A stretch of DNA of 64,000 nt from Macrostomum hystrix. Lineage: Eukaryota > Platyhelminthes > Macrostomidae. Positions 1 to 11,200 of this stretch are shown in pieces. The translations under genes were made by a program, and so were the position numbers. Numbering within the stretch: the first letter of the stretch is position 1; each line of letters opens with the position of its first letter. The notes beneath the pieces are model-generated. The model did not search any database. It was not told the origin of the DNA and saw only the letters and a program-made list of their open reading frames with translations. The stretch lies in contig CATNEN010000012.1 in NCBI GenBank assembly GCA_950097015.1, positions 1,233,501-1,297,500 of the forward strand, in the 5' to 3' direction.

Positions 1-45
1 GCTTTGAAGTATTCAAACTTCAAGCTCTCGCAGACAACTTGTTGA

Positions 46-51
46 TTTATT
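46..51 (-). promoter_or_regulatory. polyadenylation signal AATAAA of the lectin gene
   Basis: On the minus strand an AATAAA hexamer lies about 30 bases downstream of the stop codon of the lectin exon, which fits that exon being the last one of its gene. Confidence 0.55.
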
Positions 52-81
52 CTTCATTTCAATTTTTCGACCATCACACCC

Positions 82-513
82 TTACGCACCATTTGCAGTA
101 GCGGACTGCTCGCACAGGTAGGGTAACGTAGCTGAGCAGTTGACAACCGCTAGACGACCGACTCCCACCTGCAGCGATACGCATTCGCCATTTGTGGGCC
201 TGTAACCCAGGTGGAACAGGTGAGCAGGAACCTCATCGATGCTGTCCAGGTAGGCGACGCGGCCCAGACTGGAGTTGAACTGAGCTCCGGTCCACAGGCT
301 GTAGCCCGCCCACTGCAGCTGGTCCAGAACTGCCAGGTCCTGCCGCGTCCTGGGCTGGTACAGGCGGCACTGCTGCCTGGCCGTTGTCCACGATGCTGGG
401 CTGAGGCGCAGCTCCAGGCACCGGTCGAAGTACTGGGCGGTGCCGACAGGGCAGCCTGTCATGTTTTCCGACGGTTGTAAAACATTCAAAACATAAAGAT
501 TAAAATGAATCAA
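82..513 (-). CDS. C-type lectin domain protein, terminal exon
   Basis: The minus-strand frame encodes one C-type lectin-like domain. It opens with a CPVG segment, has a Trp-Thr-Thr-Ala helix ending in a conserved Cys, a YSLWTGA segment in place of the usual WIGL core, an NGECVSL segment and a final LPYLCEQ that corresponds to the FICE end of the fold. The family binds carbohydrates or proteins outside the cell, but neither an EPN/QPD sugar-specificity motif nor a WND calcium motif is visible, so calcium-dependent sugar binding is doubtful. No signal peptide is seen in this exon. A splice acceptor (ACAG just before GCTGCC, about position 458) suggests that coding starts there and that the Met further upstream belongs to intron sequence. 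The stop at 82-84 is followed by AATAAA. The family is fairly clear; the upstream exons lie outside this exon and were not found. Confidence 0.72.
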   Translation of the reverse strand: MIHFNLYVLNVLQPSENMTGCPVGTAQYFDRCLELRLSPASWTTARQQCRLYQPRTRQDLAVLDQLQWAGYSLWTGAQFNSSLGRVAYLDSIDEVPAHLFHLGYRPTNGECVSLQVGVGRLAVVNCSATLPYLCEQSATANGA

Positions 514-1675
514 AGCTACATCTGACGGTAAATTGCAAGTCGCAACAAGACGTCTTGCCGGAACACGTAACTACAGTACTCGGTGACAAAGCACTTAATT
601 TATGCATTCATAATTCAAGTAAAATAGCAAATAAACTGTTAAATGTAAGAGAGTCTGTAGTATTACCTGTCGACACCTGTGACTCAGCGAGCTGCGGTGA
701 CAACACCAAAAGTAGCACGAAAAGCATGGTCGGGAACGATAGAAGTGTTTCTCCCTATTTGTCTCTGATTAACAGAAAGCATTCTTTCGCGAATGCTATC
801 GCTCACTGGCCTGGTATTTTTTGCTACCGTCTAGTACAAACGGATTAGAGGAAGTTACTGCGTAAGCTGTAGCTAAATTGCCCACAATCCAACTTGCTTT
901 AAATACTCATTGCCAGAAACAAGCTGTGAGCACACAGATATTTCAACCGCTCTTCAACCATTGGATATCGATGGGAGACCCAACAGCAGATTACCGACCT
1001 CAGATACTTTATTGCTCACCTACCATGGCAACAGGAGGAATGTATCCTCTTGCCTCCCTTAATGGGCCGCCTTGTTTATTTTTGTTTGTGTTTCTTTTTG
1101 TCTGTGTTTAAATTTGTTCCCAACTCAAAATTTAGCATAGCAGTTGTGACTATTTTTTCAGGCAAGTAAAAGTCTCTAAGTGCATCAGGCCAAAAATATG
1201 AAGGTAAGCAAGAGGTGCCCATCGAGCATCTCAATGAGTCTCACCATCAGAAACGAGCGAACCACTAACGCGGCACTCCATTGCCTCGCCGACCTGGCCT
1301 GTTCGCCCCATCATTGGCGCCGAGTCCTACTGACCGCAGCCGGAGCAGTATGTGCTGCTACTAACGCTGCAGGCACCCTATGGCAGGCCCGAACTCAGCG
1401 TTTCGTCGACTGTCTGCCGGCGGCACGGCCTTTGTTCGTGCTTAGTAACCCTGCTTGTTACACTTGACAGCGTATTTTGTTGCTGCCGTTGCTTTTGTTG
1501 TGTGTGTGTTCTGCGGACTGTGCGTCAATCCAAGCAGCCACCCCGAGAGGCTCGGCTCTTCCGATGAGAACAAACCCCGCGAGGCCGCTGTCAGAATGAG
1601 CCACAACCACCGCTTCCTGGAGAGGAGCGGTGACTGAATCCTTAGCACTCTTAGCACTCTTAGCCGCCCTGGGCT
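514..1675. other. no recognisable gene
   Basis: Only short open frames without domain character or codon bias are present. It probably holds intron sequence of the lectin gene and intergenic DNA. Nothing else was recognised. Confidence 0.5.
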
Positions 1676-1763
1676 TTGCCTCCCCTCCGCGACGCAGACG
1701 CGGTGCCGGATAGGAGCCACAGCGAAGGCCGTGAGTCAGGCATGACGCCCGACAGGTGTTGCT

Positions 1764-1812
1764 ACTGTTGTTGTTGTTGTTGTTGTTTTTGTTGTTGTTG
1801 TTGTTGTAGCCG
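1764..1812. repeat. (TTG)n microsatellite
   Basis: A run of TTG triplets with one T-rich interruption. Read on the minus strand it is (CAA)n. The same kind of CAA/CAG tract ends the LINE at 29.5 kb, so it may be the 3' UTR of the decayed LINE at 2.1-3.1 kb. Confidence 0.7.
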
Positions 1813-2136
1813 TTACCGTGGCTTAGGCCCTGACGACCTCCTTCAGAGAGACCGGCTTTTTTCGGGCATCGCGCACCATTATGGTCCCGATCCATTATTG
1901 CCTGTGACGATCGGATGCCCCAGCCACTGGACTAAGCAAACTACACAGTTGCAGCCAGGCTCAGGTGGGCGTCAGTGTCCCGTGTACACCAGACACAGCG
2001 CATGTACACCAGCTGCACTTAGCACAGTAGCGGCAGCGAGGCGGTGCTGTCTACTGGCCGCTGGCTTCTCCAGTTCGACCAGTAATTACAGCGTTCGTGT
2101 CCGAGGCAAAACGCCCTTTCAGCTGACACCTGACTG

Positions 2137-3110
2137 TTACTTTTGTTGTTGTTGTTGTTTGTTTTCTTGTTTTAAGCACCTTTTGCTGCTGCTACTCATC
2201 CTTAAGCCTAACTTTCTCACTGAACAACCGCCACAGTGACTTGCACTCCTCCGGAATTCGACAGACGTCGCTGAGGCTTGTGATCCTGCGCGCCCGCCTC
2301 TTCTCAAAAGAGTCAGCAGTCTTCGTCCGCTCTTAGTCCGATTCTCATGGTGTGGGCAGTCAGCTCCGGGTGGTGTCCCGTCCTGAACCTCGAGTAGTCG
2401 CGCCGCTCCTCCAGGATTCAGTTCTTTTCCTGCGCCCAGTTTATCGCCTTGTCTCCGTACATCCGTCTCGAGCGGTCGTGTTGCTATTCCATCTTGGACT
2501 CCGCAGTTTACCAGGGTGCCTGCCGTGTCCTGCTTCCGCCTGACTGCCTTCCTATGCCTTCCGGTCTGCTCCCACTTCAGCTCCAAATGTCCACTACTTC
2601 TCCAACTGTTCCCGATTTTCCAGCTCTCGGCAACTGCAGTCAAAACGCTGTGACGGGCTTCCTTCATGTCCGGCCGGCAATGCCGCCTGGCTGTCGCAGA
2701 CGATGGCCTCCGTCGTCCAGTTTGCCTGTGAGTCCAGACATTGGACTGCCAACTGCCGGCTTCCAGCTCGCCTTTGGTCGACGAGCATGCTGGTCCCGCC
2801 GTCTTGCAGCTCACTGTGGGACCTCCACCCCGATTGACTACCGTGCCGGCTCCTCCCTTCCCCTTCTTATTCACGGATCCATCTGTAAAGATCAGCCAGC
2901 CAGGTAGCCATTCCTCTGCTTCATTCCTGCTGTCTTCTGCCTTCTCCTTCCTGGCGCCCAGCTTCTCGATCTTAATAGTGGTTCCGGTCGGCTCCCATGG
3001 TGGTCTCTTCGGTGTCGAGTCATCAGGCTCAGGTCTTGACATCACGTGCTTCTCCACCATTGTTCACACAGCCTCCTCCAGTCTGCCTTCTTCAGCCTGG
3101 TTGAAATAAA
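2137..3110 (-). pseudogene. decayed non-LTR retrotransposon 3' end (RNase H remnant)
   Basis: On the minus strand a frame starting near 3060 contains an RNase H beginning: IFTDGS, then a KGGAGTVV glycine-rich strand and a KGELEA motif carrying the second acidic residue. The following part, with the third acidic residue in an IVCDSQAAL segment, is in a different frame (2594-2788). The gene is therefore broken by frameshifts. No reverse transcriptase or endonuclease precedes it, so the copy is 5'-truncated, as is common for LINEs. Domain order and the CAA-rich downstream region resemble the complete LINE at 24.4-29.7 kb, but the two are not near-identical, so this is an older or different family member. 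Confidence 0.62.
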
Positions 3111-3184
3111 CCTGGCCTCGATTAGGCCAGATTTGATTCGCGCGTCGTTGTTTTAGTTAGAGTGCCCGAGCCCCAGGGCTCTGT

Positions 3185-3425
3185 ATAACCCTGAAGCAAA
3201 CCTGAAGAAATCCCTGTAACCTTAAGCAAACCCTATAACCTGAAGCAAGCCCTATAACCTGAAGCAAACCCTATAACCTGAAGTAAACCCTATAGCCTGA
3301 AGCAAACCCTATAACCTGAAACAAGCCCTATAACCTGAAACAAGCCCTATAACCTGAAGCAAACTCTATAACCTGAAGCAAACTCTATAACCTGAAGTAA
3401 ACAATATAACCTGAAGCAAAGTCCT
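3185..3425. repeat. 19-bp minisatellite (CCTGAAGCAAACCCTATAA)
   Basis: About twelve head-to-tail copies of a 19-base unit with point variants (AAACCC, AAGCCC, AAACTC). The ACCCTATAACC core resembles a degenerate telomere motif, but the unit is 19 bases and variable. Confidence 0.85.
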
Positions 3426-3429
3426 AACT

Positions 3430-4165
3430 TTGGATAAAAATGTTAGATTGGATTGGCGCCATCGCTTTGATAAATTTGATTCATTTGAAAAGGTATAGGT
3501 AATGTATAAGTACGTCTATATAACACCTGATGATGTCGTTATGCGGTTGCTATCATATGCTAGTTCAGAGTATCCAAAAAACCAATCGCATCCATAGATA
3601 AAATTATATCCTATGGATATTAGAATGAAAAAATATATATGTTCTGTAAACTGCTTAGTATTGACAAAGCTACCGGCCTAAGCCAATCGTTGCAATTATT
3701 TCTATACCCTTCTGTCGTCTCCACTTTTTGTCTCGCTGGATCGTTGCCTTGCCAACTGTCAAAATAAGTATTATACGATGTATTTCAAATGCGCTTTAAT
3801 TTTTTAAATTTCCTAAACCTGGGGTTAGACAATTTAGAGGGTAAAACGCTTTGCTTTCATTATCAATCATATAACCCAGACTATTTTAGCGTGCCCAACA
3901 CAGCTAATGAGCTAATTAAATTTACGAGATACAGTGCGCACATAACGTAATATATTTCATACAGTACACCCGGCATAAAGTAAAATTTTTATGGAAAATT
4001 TAGTACTAAATATTGTAGCTCTAATCGATTTTTGTTGTAGACCGTAGATCAAGGGACGATGAGATTTCTTGAGATATAATAATAATCATATAATCGACTA
4101 CACTTTCTTATGCTATTTATAGGTATTATCACTATGCTACTTAGTGTCACCTTAGCATCCCCTTG
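3430..4165. other. AT-rich DNA without recognised features
   Basis: No convincing frame, repeat or RNA gene was seen between the 19-bp minisatellite and the start of the 22-bp satellite. Confidence 0.5.
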
Positions 4166-4189
4166 TAATCATCTTCCTCACTATAATTC

Positions 4190-4497
4190 TATAGCCTTCC
4201 TTGCCATGATGCCTTCTTTGCCATGATTCTTAAGCCTTCCTCACCCTGGCTGGGTAGCCTTCCTCGCCATTATTCTTAAGCCTTCCTCACCCTGTTTGTG
4301 TAGCCTTCCTCGCCCTGGTTCTGTAGCCTTCCTTGCCCTGATTCTGTTGCCTTCCTTGCCATGATTCTGTTGCCTTCCTTGCCCTGATTCTGTATCCTTC
4401 CTTTCCCTGGTTCTGTAGCCTTCCTTGCCATGATTCTGTTGCCTTCCTTGCCCTGATTCTGTATCCTTCCTTTCCCTGGTTCTGTAGCCTTCCTTGC
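4190..4497. repeat. 22-bp satellite, left part
   Basis: Tandem units of the form GCCTTCCTTGCCCTGATTCT plus GT, with the same variants (CCATG, CCTGG) as the large array beginning at 8246. The BEL/Pao element at 4498-8245 was inserted in the array and separates this piece from the rest. Confidence 0.9.
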
Positions 4498-4784
4498 TGT
4501 CGGAATTATATTCCTCCAATTCTTAGTCTTGCGTTCCTAATGGACTTTTAGTCCCTTCAGCACATTAGTTGCAGCTAACCTTATTTATTGTCTGTGACCT
4601 CATCCATTTGCGTTTACCACTTTTATATCTATGTACAAGACCACCTCTCCGTTACAGGTTCTCTTAGCGTGTAAGCGTGCCCTCAAGCGTGTCCATGTTC
4701 CTTTCTATCTGCCTCACCTTTTGCTTCCACTGCCACTAAATAAACTCCATCCAAACTGCTAATTAGTTTGTTGTCCAAGCGACA
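4498..4784 (+). repeat. BEL/Pao 5' LTR
   Basis: 287 bases, TG...CA ends, with an AATAAA polyadenylation signal at 4739-4744 in the plus orientation. It is preceded by the CTTGC target duplication and followed by a presumed primer binding site around TTGGTAGCAGAGCG. Confidence 0.93.
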
Positions 4785-4823
4785 AATTTGGTAGCAGAGC
4801 GTTCACAACTCTTCAAATAATTC

Positions 4824-7128
4824 ATGGTTATCACGCGCTCGATGGATGCCGGCGACACCACCTCCACTTCTGCAACCGCTACTGCTCTGGCGCATACCAT
4901 GCCGCCCACTCCGACCGCTGTTGCTGCCACCGCTGGCACTAGTTCTGGAGCCCCCACTGGTCCAGTTGCTTCTTTAACGCCAACTTTAACGACCGCTACG
5001 ACCTCGCCGGGACCGACTGGGTACCCACAACAACTGGCTGCTACTCCTACTGCGCCGGTCACTGCTGCCACTCTCACCCCGACAACTCCTGGCATCGATG
5101 TCAATGCATTGATCGCCTCTATGACCGCGATGATGCAGCAGAACCAACAGCTAATACAACAGCTCGCTGCCGCAGTCCATCCTACCGCAACAGCGGAGCC
5201 TGCTGCACCGCCCACCTCACAAGCTGGAGATCCAGCTGGGCTCATCCGCTCTACGATCCTCAAGAGCGTCCAACTCCCAACCTTTGACGGTGCGGATCCA
5301 GCTGCATTTCCGAGCTTCTGGGACACCTTCCTCTACCGCGTCGACCGCTCCAGCCTTAACGACGTTGACAAGTTCGAGGCACTCCGAGGTCTCCTCTCCG
5401 GCTCCGCCTTAAGGAAACTGGGCGCCCTCGATGCCTGCCAACCGAACGCCTACGCCGAGGCATGCCGCGTGCTCAAAGCCAACTACGCCGACACGCAAGA
5501 ACAAAAGAACGCCGCATTCCAGCGCCTTCTTGCCCTTCACTGCAGCTCCGCTTCCGACCTTGAGGAGCTCGAGGAGTTTGCAGATGCCCTTCGCCTGGCC
5601 ACCGGCCAACTTCTCCGCCTTGGAGAGCTTGATTGCACACTCAACGGGTACGTCTATGCCCTCTGGAGCCGACTTCCGCCTGACTTTCAGAGCGAGATCC
5701 GCAATGTTCGCGCTTCCAACGGACAGCCTCTCATACCCACCATGGCCGAGCTCCAGGATCATCTGGACCGCAAGCGCAAGACCCTCCGGGCTGCGTCCGC
5801 CACCGTGCCGGCTGTGCCGTACGCATCCGCAGCTCTTTTAGGCGACGCTGCTTGCAGACCGACACCTGCTCGCAGCGAACGACGGCCGACAACAGTTCCA
5901 CGTGCTGAACCTGCTCATCGCACTACTACTACACCACGGCCTACCGCAGTTTCCACTCCTATTGCCGGTCCACAACACTGGAGGTCAAGCAAGAACTGTC
6001 TCTACTGCGACGGCTCCGACCACGTTGCCATGTCCTGCAACAAGGTTCGCAAGCCCGACGACCGCCTTAAGATCGTCAGGCAGAAGAACCTCTGCCGTAA
6101 CTGCCTCCGCCGTCACCACACCAAAGACTGCCGTGACAACCGACGCTGCCGCGAGTGCGAAGCCCCGCACCACACCACGCTCCACGGGGCCACATTCGAG
6201 AGTACCATCACCGAAAATCGCTCACCGAATCCTCGTAACAACGCCCACCTAAACGCCGCTAGAGATGCCGACTCCAAGGAGGCCAACTCCCTTGTCTCTG
6301 CCGCAGCCGATGGAGGCCTCGTTCCCACCATCATGGCCACTCTCCGCGCGAAGGCCGTCAACCCTAAAGATGGCCGCGCCATCGACTGCAACATCCTCAT
6401 CGACACTGGCTGCTCCTATTCTCACCTCGACGGCGCCGTCGCCCGCAAGCTTGGCCTCAAGGCTGCCAGGAAACTCACGATCGCCACCTCCACCTTCCAC
6501 ACCGAATCCAGGCGCCATGTCACCGCGGATCTCGTGAATTTTGACCTCCAGGCTCCAGACGGCCGCCGCTGGCCAATCACCGCCCTCGCCTCCGAACAGC
6601 TGGCAGCTCCAATCTACATGCCTGCTGTCAAACTCCCAAAGGATGTCATTAACACCCTCAAGAGCGTACCCAACGGCGTCTGCAACCTACCGCCCGCTCA
6701 CGACAGGGACGTTTCTCTTGATCTCATCCTCGGCGGCGACGTCAACCAACTACTCATCGGCCCCGCGGTTCCTGCTCTGGCGCTGCGCCCAACGCTCACG
6801 GCCTACCTGACACCATTCGGTGCCATCCTCAACGGCTCCCTAGGCACAACGAACAGCCGCGTCAACGGCCTCCTAGGCTCGTCTCAGGCACTAGTCGCTA
6901 ACACCTATCTCAACGACAACGGACTCCGTCTCGAACAGCTACTCGACAGTATGTCGAATCTCGAGGTTCTCGGCATCGACAAAGGTGCCGGAACGCCCTG
7001 CCTGCAGGATGACGGACCCACTCAGCGACTCCTCGCCTCCTCCACCTGCGACCCCGATGGTCGCATCTTCGTCGATCCGCCGTTCAAGCCCGGTGCCGAG
7101 CTCCTGCCTTCCAATTTCGGCTACACTA
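4824..7128 (+). CDS. BEL/Pao gag-protease-pol N-terminal region
   Basis: The frame opens with an Ala/Thr/Pro-rich segment and a short Gln-rich region (MMQQNQQLIQQL). Next comes a DUF1759-type Pao capsid region (LPTFDGADPAAFPSFWDTF and following). After it are three cysteine-rich knuckles (CLYCDGSDH, CRNCLRRHH, CRECEAPHH). A DUF1758-type aspartic protease follows, with active site LIDTGCSYS. The last recognisable part is the pol leader (DGRIFVDPPFK, LPSNFGYTRA) that normally precedes the reverse transcriptase. Gag forms the particle and the protease cleaves the polyprotein. The frame itself stays open to 7778, but beyond about 7128 it runs out of phase over integrase sequence and is not meaningful. 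The start was taken as the first ATG after the LTR, with the Met-Val-Ile-Thr-Arg beginning. Confidence 0.85.
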
Positions 7129-7758
7129 GAGCTACACACTCTTCTCGTCAAGATCGAGGCCATCCTCAACTGTCGGCCACTGACCACCGTCTCCAACGAC
7201 CCAGACCCAGCAGATCCGTTGCCGCTGACTCCGGCTCATCTTCTTGGAGTAGGCCCTCACCTGCTCCTTCCAGTCATCGACGACACCTTCCTGCCTGCCG
7301 ACACCTCCACTGCAGACCGCCTCCGAGCTCTTCATCGTCGCTGCGACGCCATCCTCATCGTGTTCTGGAGCCGGTGGAGCCAGGAGTATCTCAAACATCT
7401 CCGCTGTATCCATATTCAGGAGCGGCGTCGCCACCGCCAGCACGCCAGTCAGCTCCACCTGGACCAGGCCTGCCTTCTTGCCGAGCCAACGCCCCGAGGG
7501 ACGTGAAAACTATGCCGTATCCGCCAGCTGCACCCGGATCCCGCTGGCATCCTGCGTTACGTCACCGTTCGCACTGTTTCTGGCCACGAGGTCCGCCGGT
7601 CCGTTGCCCACCTCGTCCCGCTCGAGTGCGACACCGGCGCTGCGCAGCCCACCGCGATGACTGCAGATCCATCCGCCGACTCGCCCGGCGGCTCGACGGT
7701 TGGCTCCACTGCCGGCGGCCTGACTGCCCGCGACCGTCGTGCGCTCCACCGTCAATAG
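7126..7758 (+). pseudogene. BEL/Pao integrase C-terminal remnant
   Basis: A frame different from the gag frame contains the end of a Pao integrase: LVKIEAILNCRPLT, then PLTPAHLLG, then a Trp-rich segment (VFWSRWSQEYLKHLR) and, after an in-frame TGA at 7504-7506, a YVTVRTVSGHEVRRSVAHLV segment matching the C-terminal domain. The catalytic core and zinc-binding part are missing. The junction with the pol leader at about 7126 marks the internal deletion. Confidence 0.8.
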
Positions 7759-7958
7759 ATTCGAGATGGGATCTTTGACGTGTGACCTGTCTTCTTTTCG
7801 GAAAGCGTTTACATACCTCTTTCGTATACGCTATCGGATAACTCCTTCGCCGACTATCTCGTTCTGTACTAGGTTGCGCCAGTTTGCCAGTTGTTCGCCC
7901 ACAAAATATCAGAATTTATCCTCCAACTTTTTTATTCATTTTTTCGCCCCCCCGAGCC

Positions 7959-8245
7959 TGTCGGAATTATATTCCTCCAATTCTTAGTCTTGCGTTCCTA
8001 ATGGACTTTTAGTCCCTTCAGCACATTAGTTGCAGCTAACCTTATTTATTGTCTGTGACCTCATCCATTTGCGTTTACCACTTTTATATCTATGTACAAG
8101 ACCACCTCTCCGTTACAGGTTCTCTTAGCGTGTAAGCGTGCCCTCAAGCGTGTCCATGTTCCTTTCTATCTGCCTCACCTTTTGCTTCCACTGCCACTAA
8201 ATAAACTCCATCCAAACTGCTAATTAGTTTGTTGTCCAAGCGACA
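7959..8245 (+). repeat. BEL/Pao 3' LTR
   Basis: Same 287-base sequence as the left LTR by eye, followed immediately by the CTTGC target duplication and then by the satellite. Confidence 0.93.
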
Positions 8246-11200
8246 CTTGCCCTGGTTCTGTAGCCTTCCTTGCCCTGATTCTGTATCCTTCCTTGCCATG
8301 ATTCTGTTGCCTTCCTTGCCATGATTCTGTAGCCTTCCTTGCCCTGATTCTGTTGCCTTCCTTGCCATGATTCTGTTGCCTTCCTTGCCCTGATTCTTAA
8401 ACCTTCTTCGCCCTGATTGTGTAGCCTTCCTCGCCCTGATTCTGTAGCCTTCCTCGCCCTGATTCTGTTGCCTTCCTTGCCATGATTCTTAAGCCTTCTT
8501 CGCCCTGATTGTGTAGCCTTTCTCGCCGTATTTCTGAAGCCTTTCTTGCCGTTATACTGTAGCTTTCCTCGCCGTGATTCTGTAGCCTTCCTCGCTGTGA
8601 TTCTGTAGCTTTCCTCGCCGTGATTCTGTAGCCTTCCTCGCTGTGTTTCTGTAGCCTTCCTCGCCGTGTTTCTGTAGCCTTCCTCGCCGTGTTTCTGTAG
8701 CCTTCCTCGCCGTGTTTCTGTAGCCTTCCTCGCCGTGTTTCTGTAGCCTTCCTCGCCGTGTTACTGTAGCCTTCCTCGCCGTGATTCTGTAGAATTTCCT
8801 CGCCGTGTTTCTGTAGCCTTCCTCGCCGTGTTTCTGTAGCCTTCCTCGCCCTGATTCTGTAGCCTTCCTCGCCGTGATTCTGTAGCCTTCCTCGCCCTGA
8901 TTCTGTAGCCTTCCTCGCCCTGATTCTGTAGCCTTCCTTGCTCTGATTCTGTTGCCTTCCTTGCCCTGGTTCTGTTGCCTTCCTTGCCCTGGTTCTGTTG
9001 CCTTCCCTGCCATGATTCTGTTGCCTTCCTTGCCCTGGTTCTGTAGCCTTCCTTGCCCTGATTCTGTTGCCTTCCTTGCCATGATTCTGTTGCCTTCCTT
9101 GCCATGATTCTGTTGCCTTCCTTGCCATGATTCTGTTGCCTTCCTTGCCCTGGTTCTGTTGCCATCCTTGCCATGATTCTGTTGCCTTCCTTGCCCTGAT
9201 TCTGTAGCCTTCCTTGCTCTGATTCTGTTGCCTTCCTTGCCCTGATTCTGTTGCCTTCCTTGCCCTGATTCTGTTGCCTTCCTTGCCATGATTCTGTTGC
9301 CTTCCTTGCCCTGATTCTTAAGCCTTCTTCGCCCTGATTGTGTAGCCTTCCTCGCCCTGATTCTGTAGCCTTCCTCGCCCTGATTCTGTTGCCTTCCTTG
9401 CCATGATTCTTAAGCCTTCTTCGCCCTGATTGTGTAGCCTTTCTCGCCGTATTTCTGAAGCCTTTCTTGCCGTTATACTGTAGCTTTCCTCGCCGTGATT
9501 CTGTAGCCTTCCTCGCTGTGATTCTGTAGCTTTCCTCGCCGTGATTCTGTAGCCTTCCTCGCTGTGTTTCTGTAGCCTTCCTCGCCGTGATTCTGTAGCC
9601 TTCCTCGCCGTGATTCTGTAGATTTTCCTCGCCGTGTTTCTGTAGCCTTCCTCGCCGTGTTTCTGTAGCCTTCCTGGCCGTGATTCTGTAGATTTTCCTC
9701 GCCGTGTTTCTGTAGCCTTCCTCGCCGTGTTTCTGTAGCCTTCCTCGCCGTGTTTCTGTAGCCTTCCTCGCCGTGTTTCTGTAGCCTTCCTCGCCGTGAT
9801 TCTGTAGATTTTCCTCGCCGTGTTTCTGTAGCCTTCCTCGCCGTGTTTCTGTAGCCTTCCTCGCCCTGATTCTGTAGCCTTCCTCGCCGTGATTCTGTAG
9901 CCTTCCTCGCCCTGATTCTGTAGCCTTCTTCGCCCCGATTCTGTAGCGTTCTTTGTAGTGATTTTTAAGCGTTCCTCGCCCTGCTTGTGCAGACTTCCTC
10001 GCCGTGCTTCTGTAGCCTTCCTTGCCCTAGTTTGCTCGGCTTCATTATTTAGCCTTCCTCAACATGATTCTGTAGCCTTCCTTGCTCTGATTCTGTTGCC
10101 TTCCTTGCCCTGGTTCTGTTGCCTTCCTTGCCCTGGTTCTGTTGCCTTCCCTGCCATGATTCTGTTGCCTTCCTTGACCTGGTTCTGTAGCCTTCCTTGC
10201 CCTGATTCTGTTGCCTTCCTTGCCATGATTCTGTTGCCTTCCTTGCCATGATTCTGTTGCCTTCCTTGCCATGATTCTGTTGCCTTCCTTGCCCTGGTTC
10301 TGTTGCCTTCCTTGCCATGATTCTGTTGCCTTCCTTGCCCTGATTCTGTAGCCTTCCTTGCTCTGATTCTGTTGCCTTCCTTGCCATGATTCTGTTGCCT
10401 TGCTTGCCATGATTCTGTTGCCTTCCTTGCCATGATTCTGTTGCCTTCCTTGCCCTGGTTCTGTTGCCTTCCTTGCCATGATTCTGTTGCCTTCCTCGCC
10501 CTGATTCTGTAGCCTTCCTCGCCGTGATTCTGTAGCCTTCCTCGCCCTGATTCTGTAGCCTTCCTCGCCCTGATTCTGTAGCCTTCCTTGCCCTGGTTCT
10601 GTTGCCTTCCTTGCCCTGGTTCTGTTGCCTTCCCTACCATGATTCTGTTGCCTTCCTTGCCCTGGTTCTGTAGCCTTCCTTGCCCTGATTCTGTTGCCTT
10701 CCTTGCCATGATTCTGTTGCCTTCCTTGCCATGATTCTGTTGCCTTCCTTGCCATGATTCTGTTGCCTTCCTTGCCCTGGTTCTGTTGCCTTCCTTGCCA
10801 TGATTCTGTTGCCTTCCTTGCCCTGATTCTGTAGCCTTCCTTGCTCTGATTCTGTTGCCTTCCTTGCCATGATTCTGTTGCCTTCCTTGCCCTGGTTCTG
10901 TTGCCTTCCTTGCCATGATTCTGTTGCCTTCCTTGCCATGATTCTGTAGCCTTCCTTGCTCTGATTCTGTTGCCTTCCTTGCCCTAGTTTGCTCGGCTTC
11001 ATTATTTAGCCTTCCTCGCCCTGATTCTGTAGCCTTCCTTGCTCTGATTCTGTTGCCTTCCTTGCTCTGATTCTGTTGCCTTCCTTGCCCTGGTTCTGTT
11101 GCCTTCCTTGCCCTGGTTCTGTTGCCATCCTTGCCATGATTCTGTTGCCTTCCTTGCCCTGATTCTGTAGCCTTCCTTGCTCTGATTCTGTTGCCTTCCT

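Larger units (their letters stand above)
4498..8245 (+). mobile_element. BEL/Pao LTR retrotransposon, internally deleted, inserted in satellite DNA
   Basis: Two 287-base direct repeats (4498-4784 and 7959-8245), both starting TGTCGG and ending GCGACA, flank a 3.2-kb interior. The 5-base sequence CTTGC precedes the left LTR (4493-4497) and follows the right LTR (8246-8250): a perfect target duplication. The LTRs look identical, implying a recent insertion. The interior encodes a Pao-type gag with zinc knuckles, a protease and the start of pol, then jumps directly to the end of integrase. Reverse transcriptase, RNase H and the integrase catalytic core are absent, so this copy could only have moved with enzymes supplied by a complete relative, unless it was deleted after insertion. 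Confidence 0.93.

Noticed and set aside
1676-2239. Plus-strand frame with a run of Cys residues
   Set aside because: The Cys run is a TTG/TGT microsatellite. The region lies next to a LINE remnant on the opposite strand.
7128-7778. Extension of the BEL/Pao gag-protease frame to 984 residues
   Set aside because: After about 7128 it reads integrase sequence out of frame and shows only Arg/Ser/Pro-rich text.
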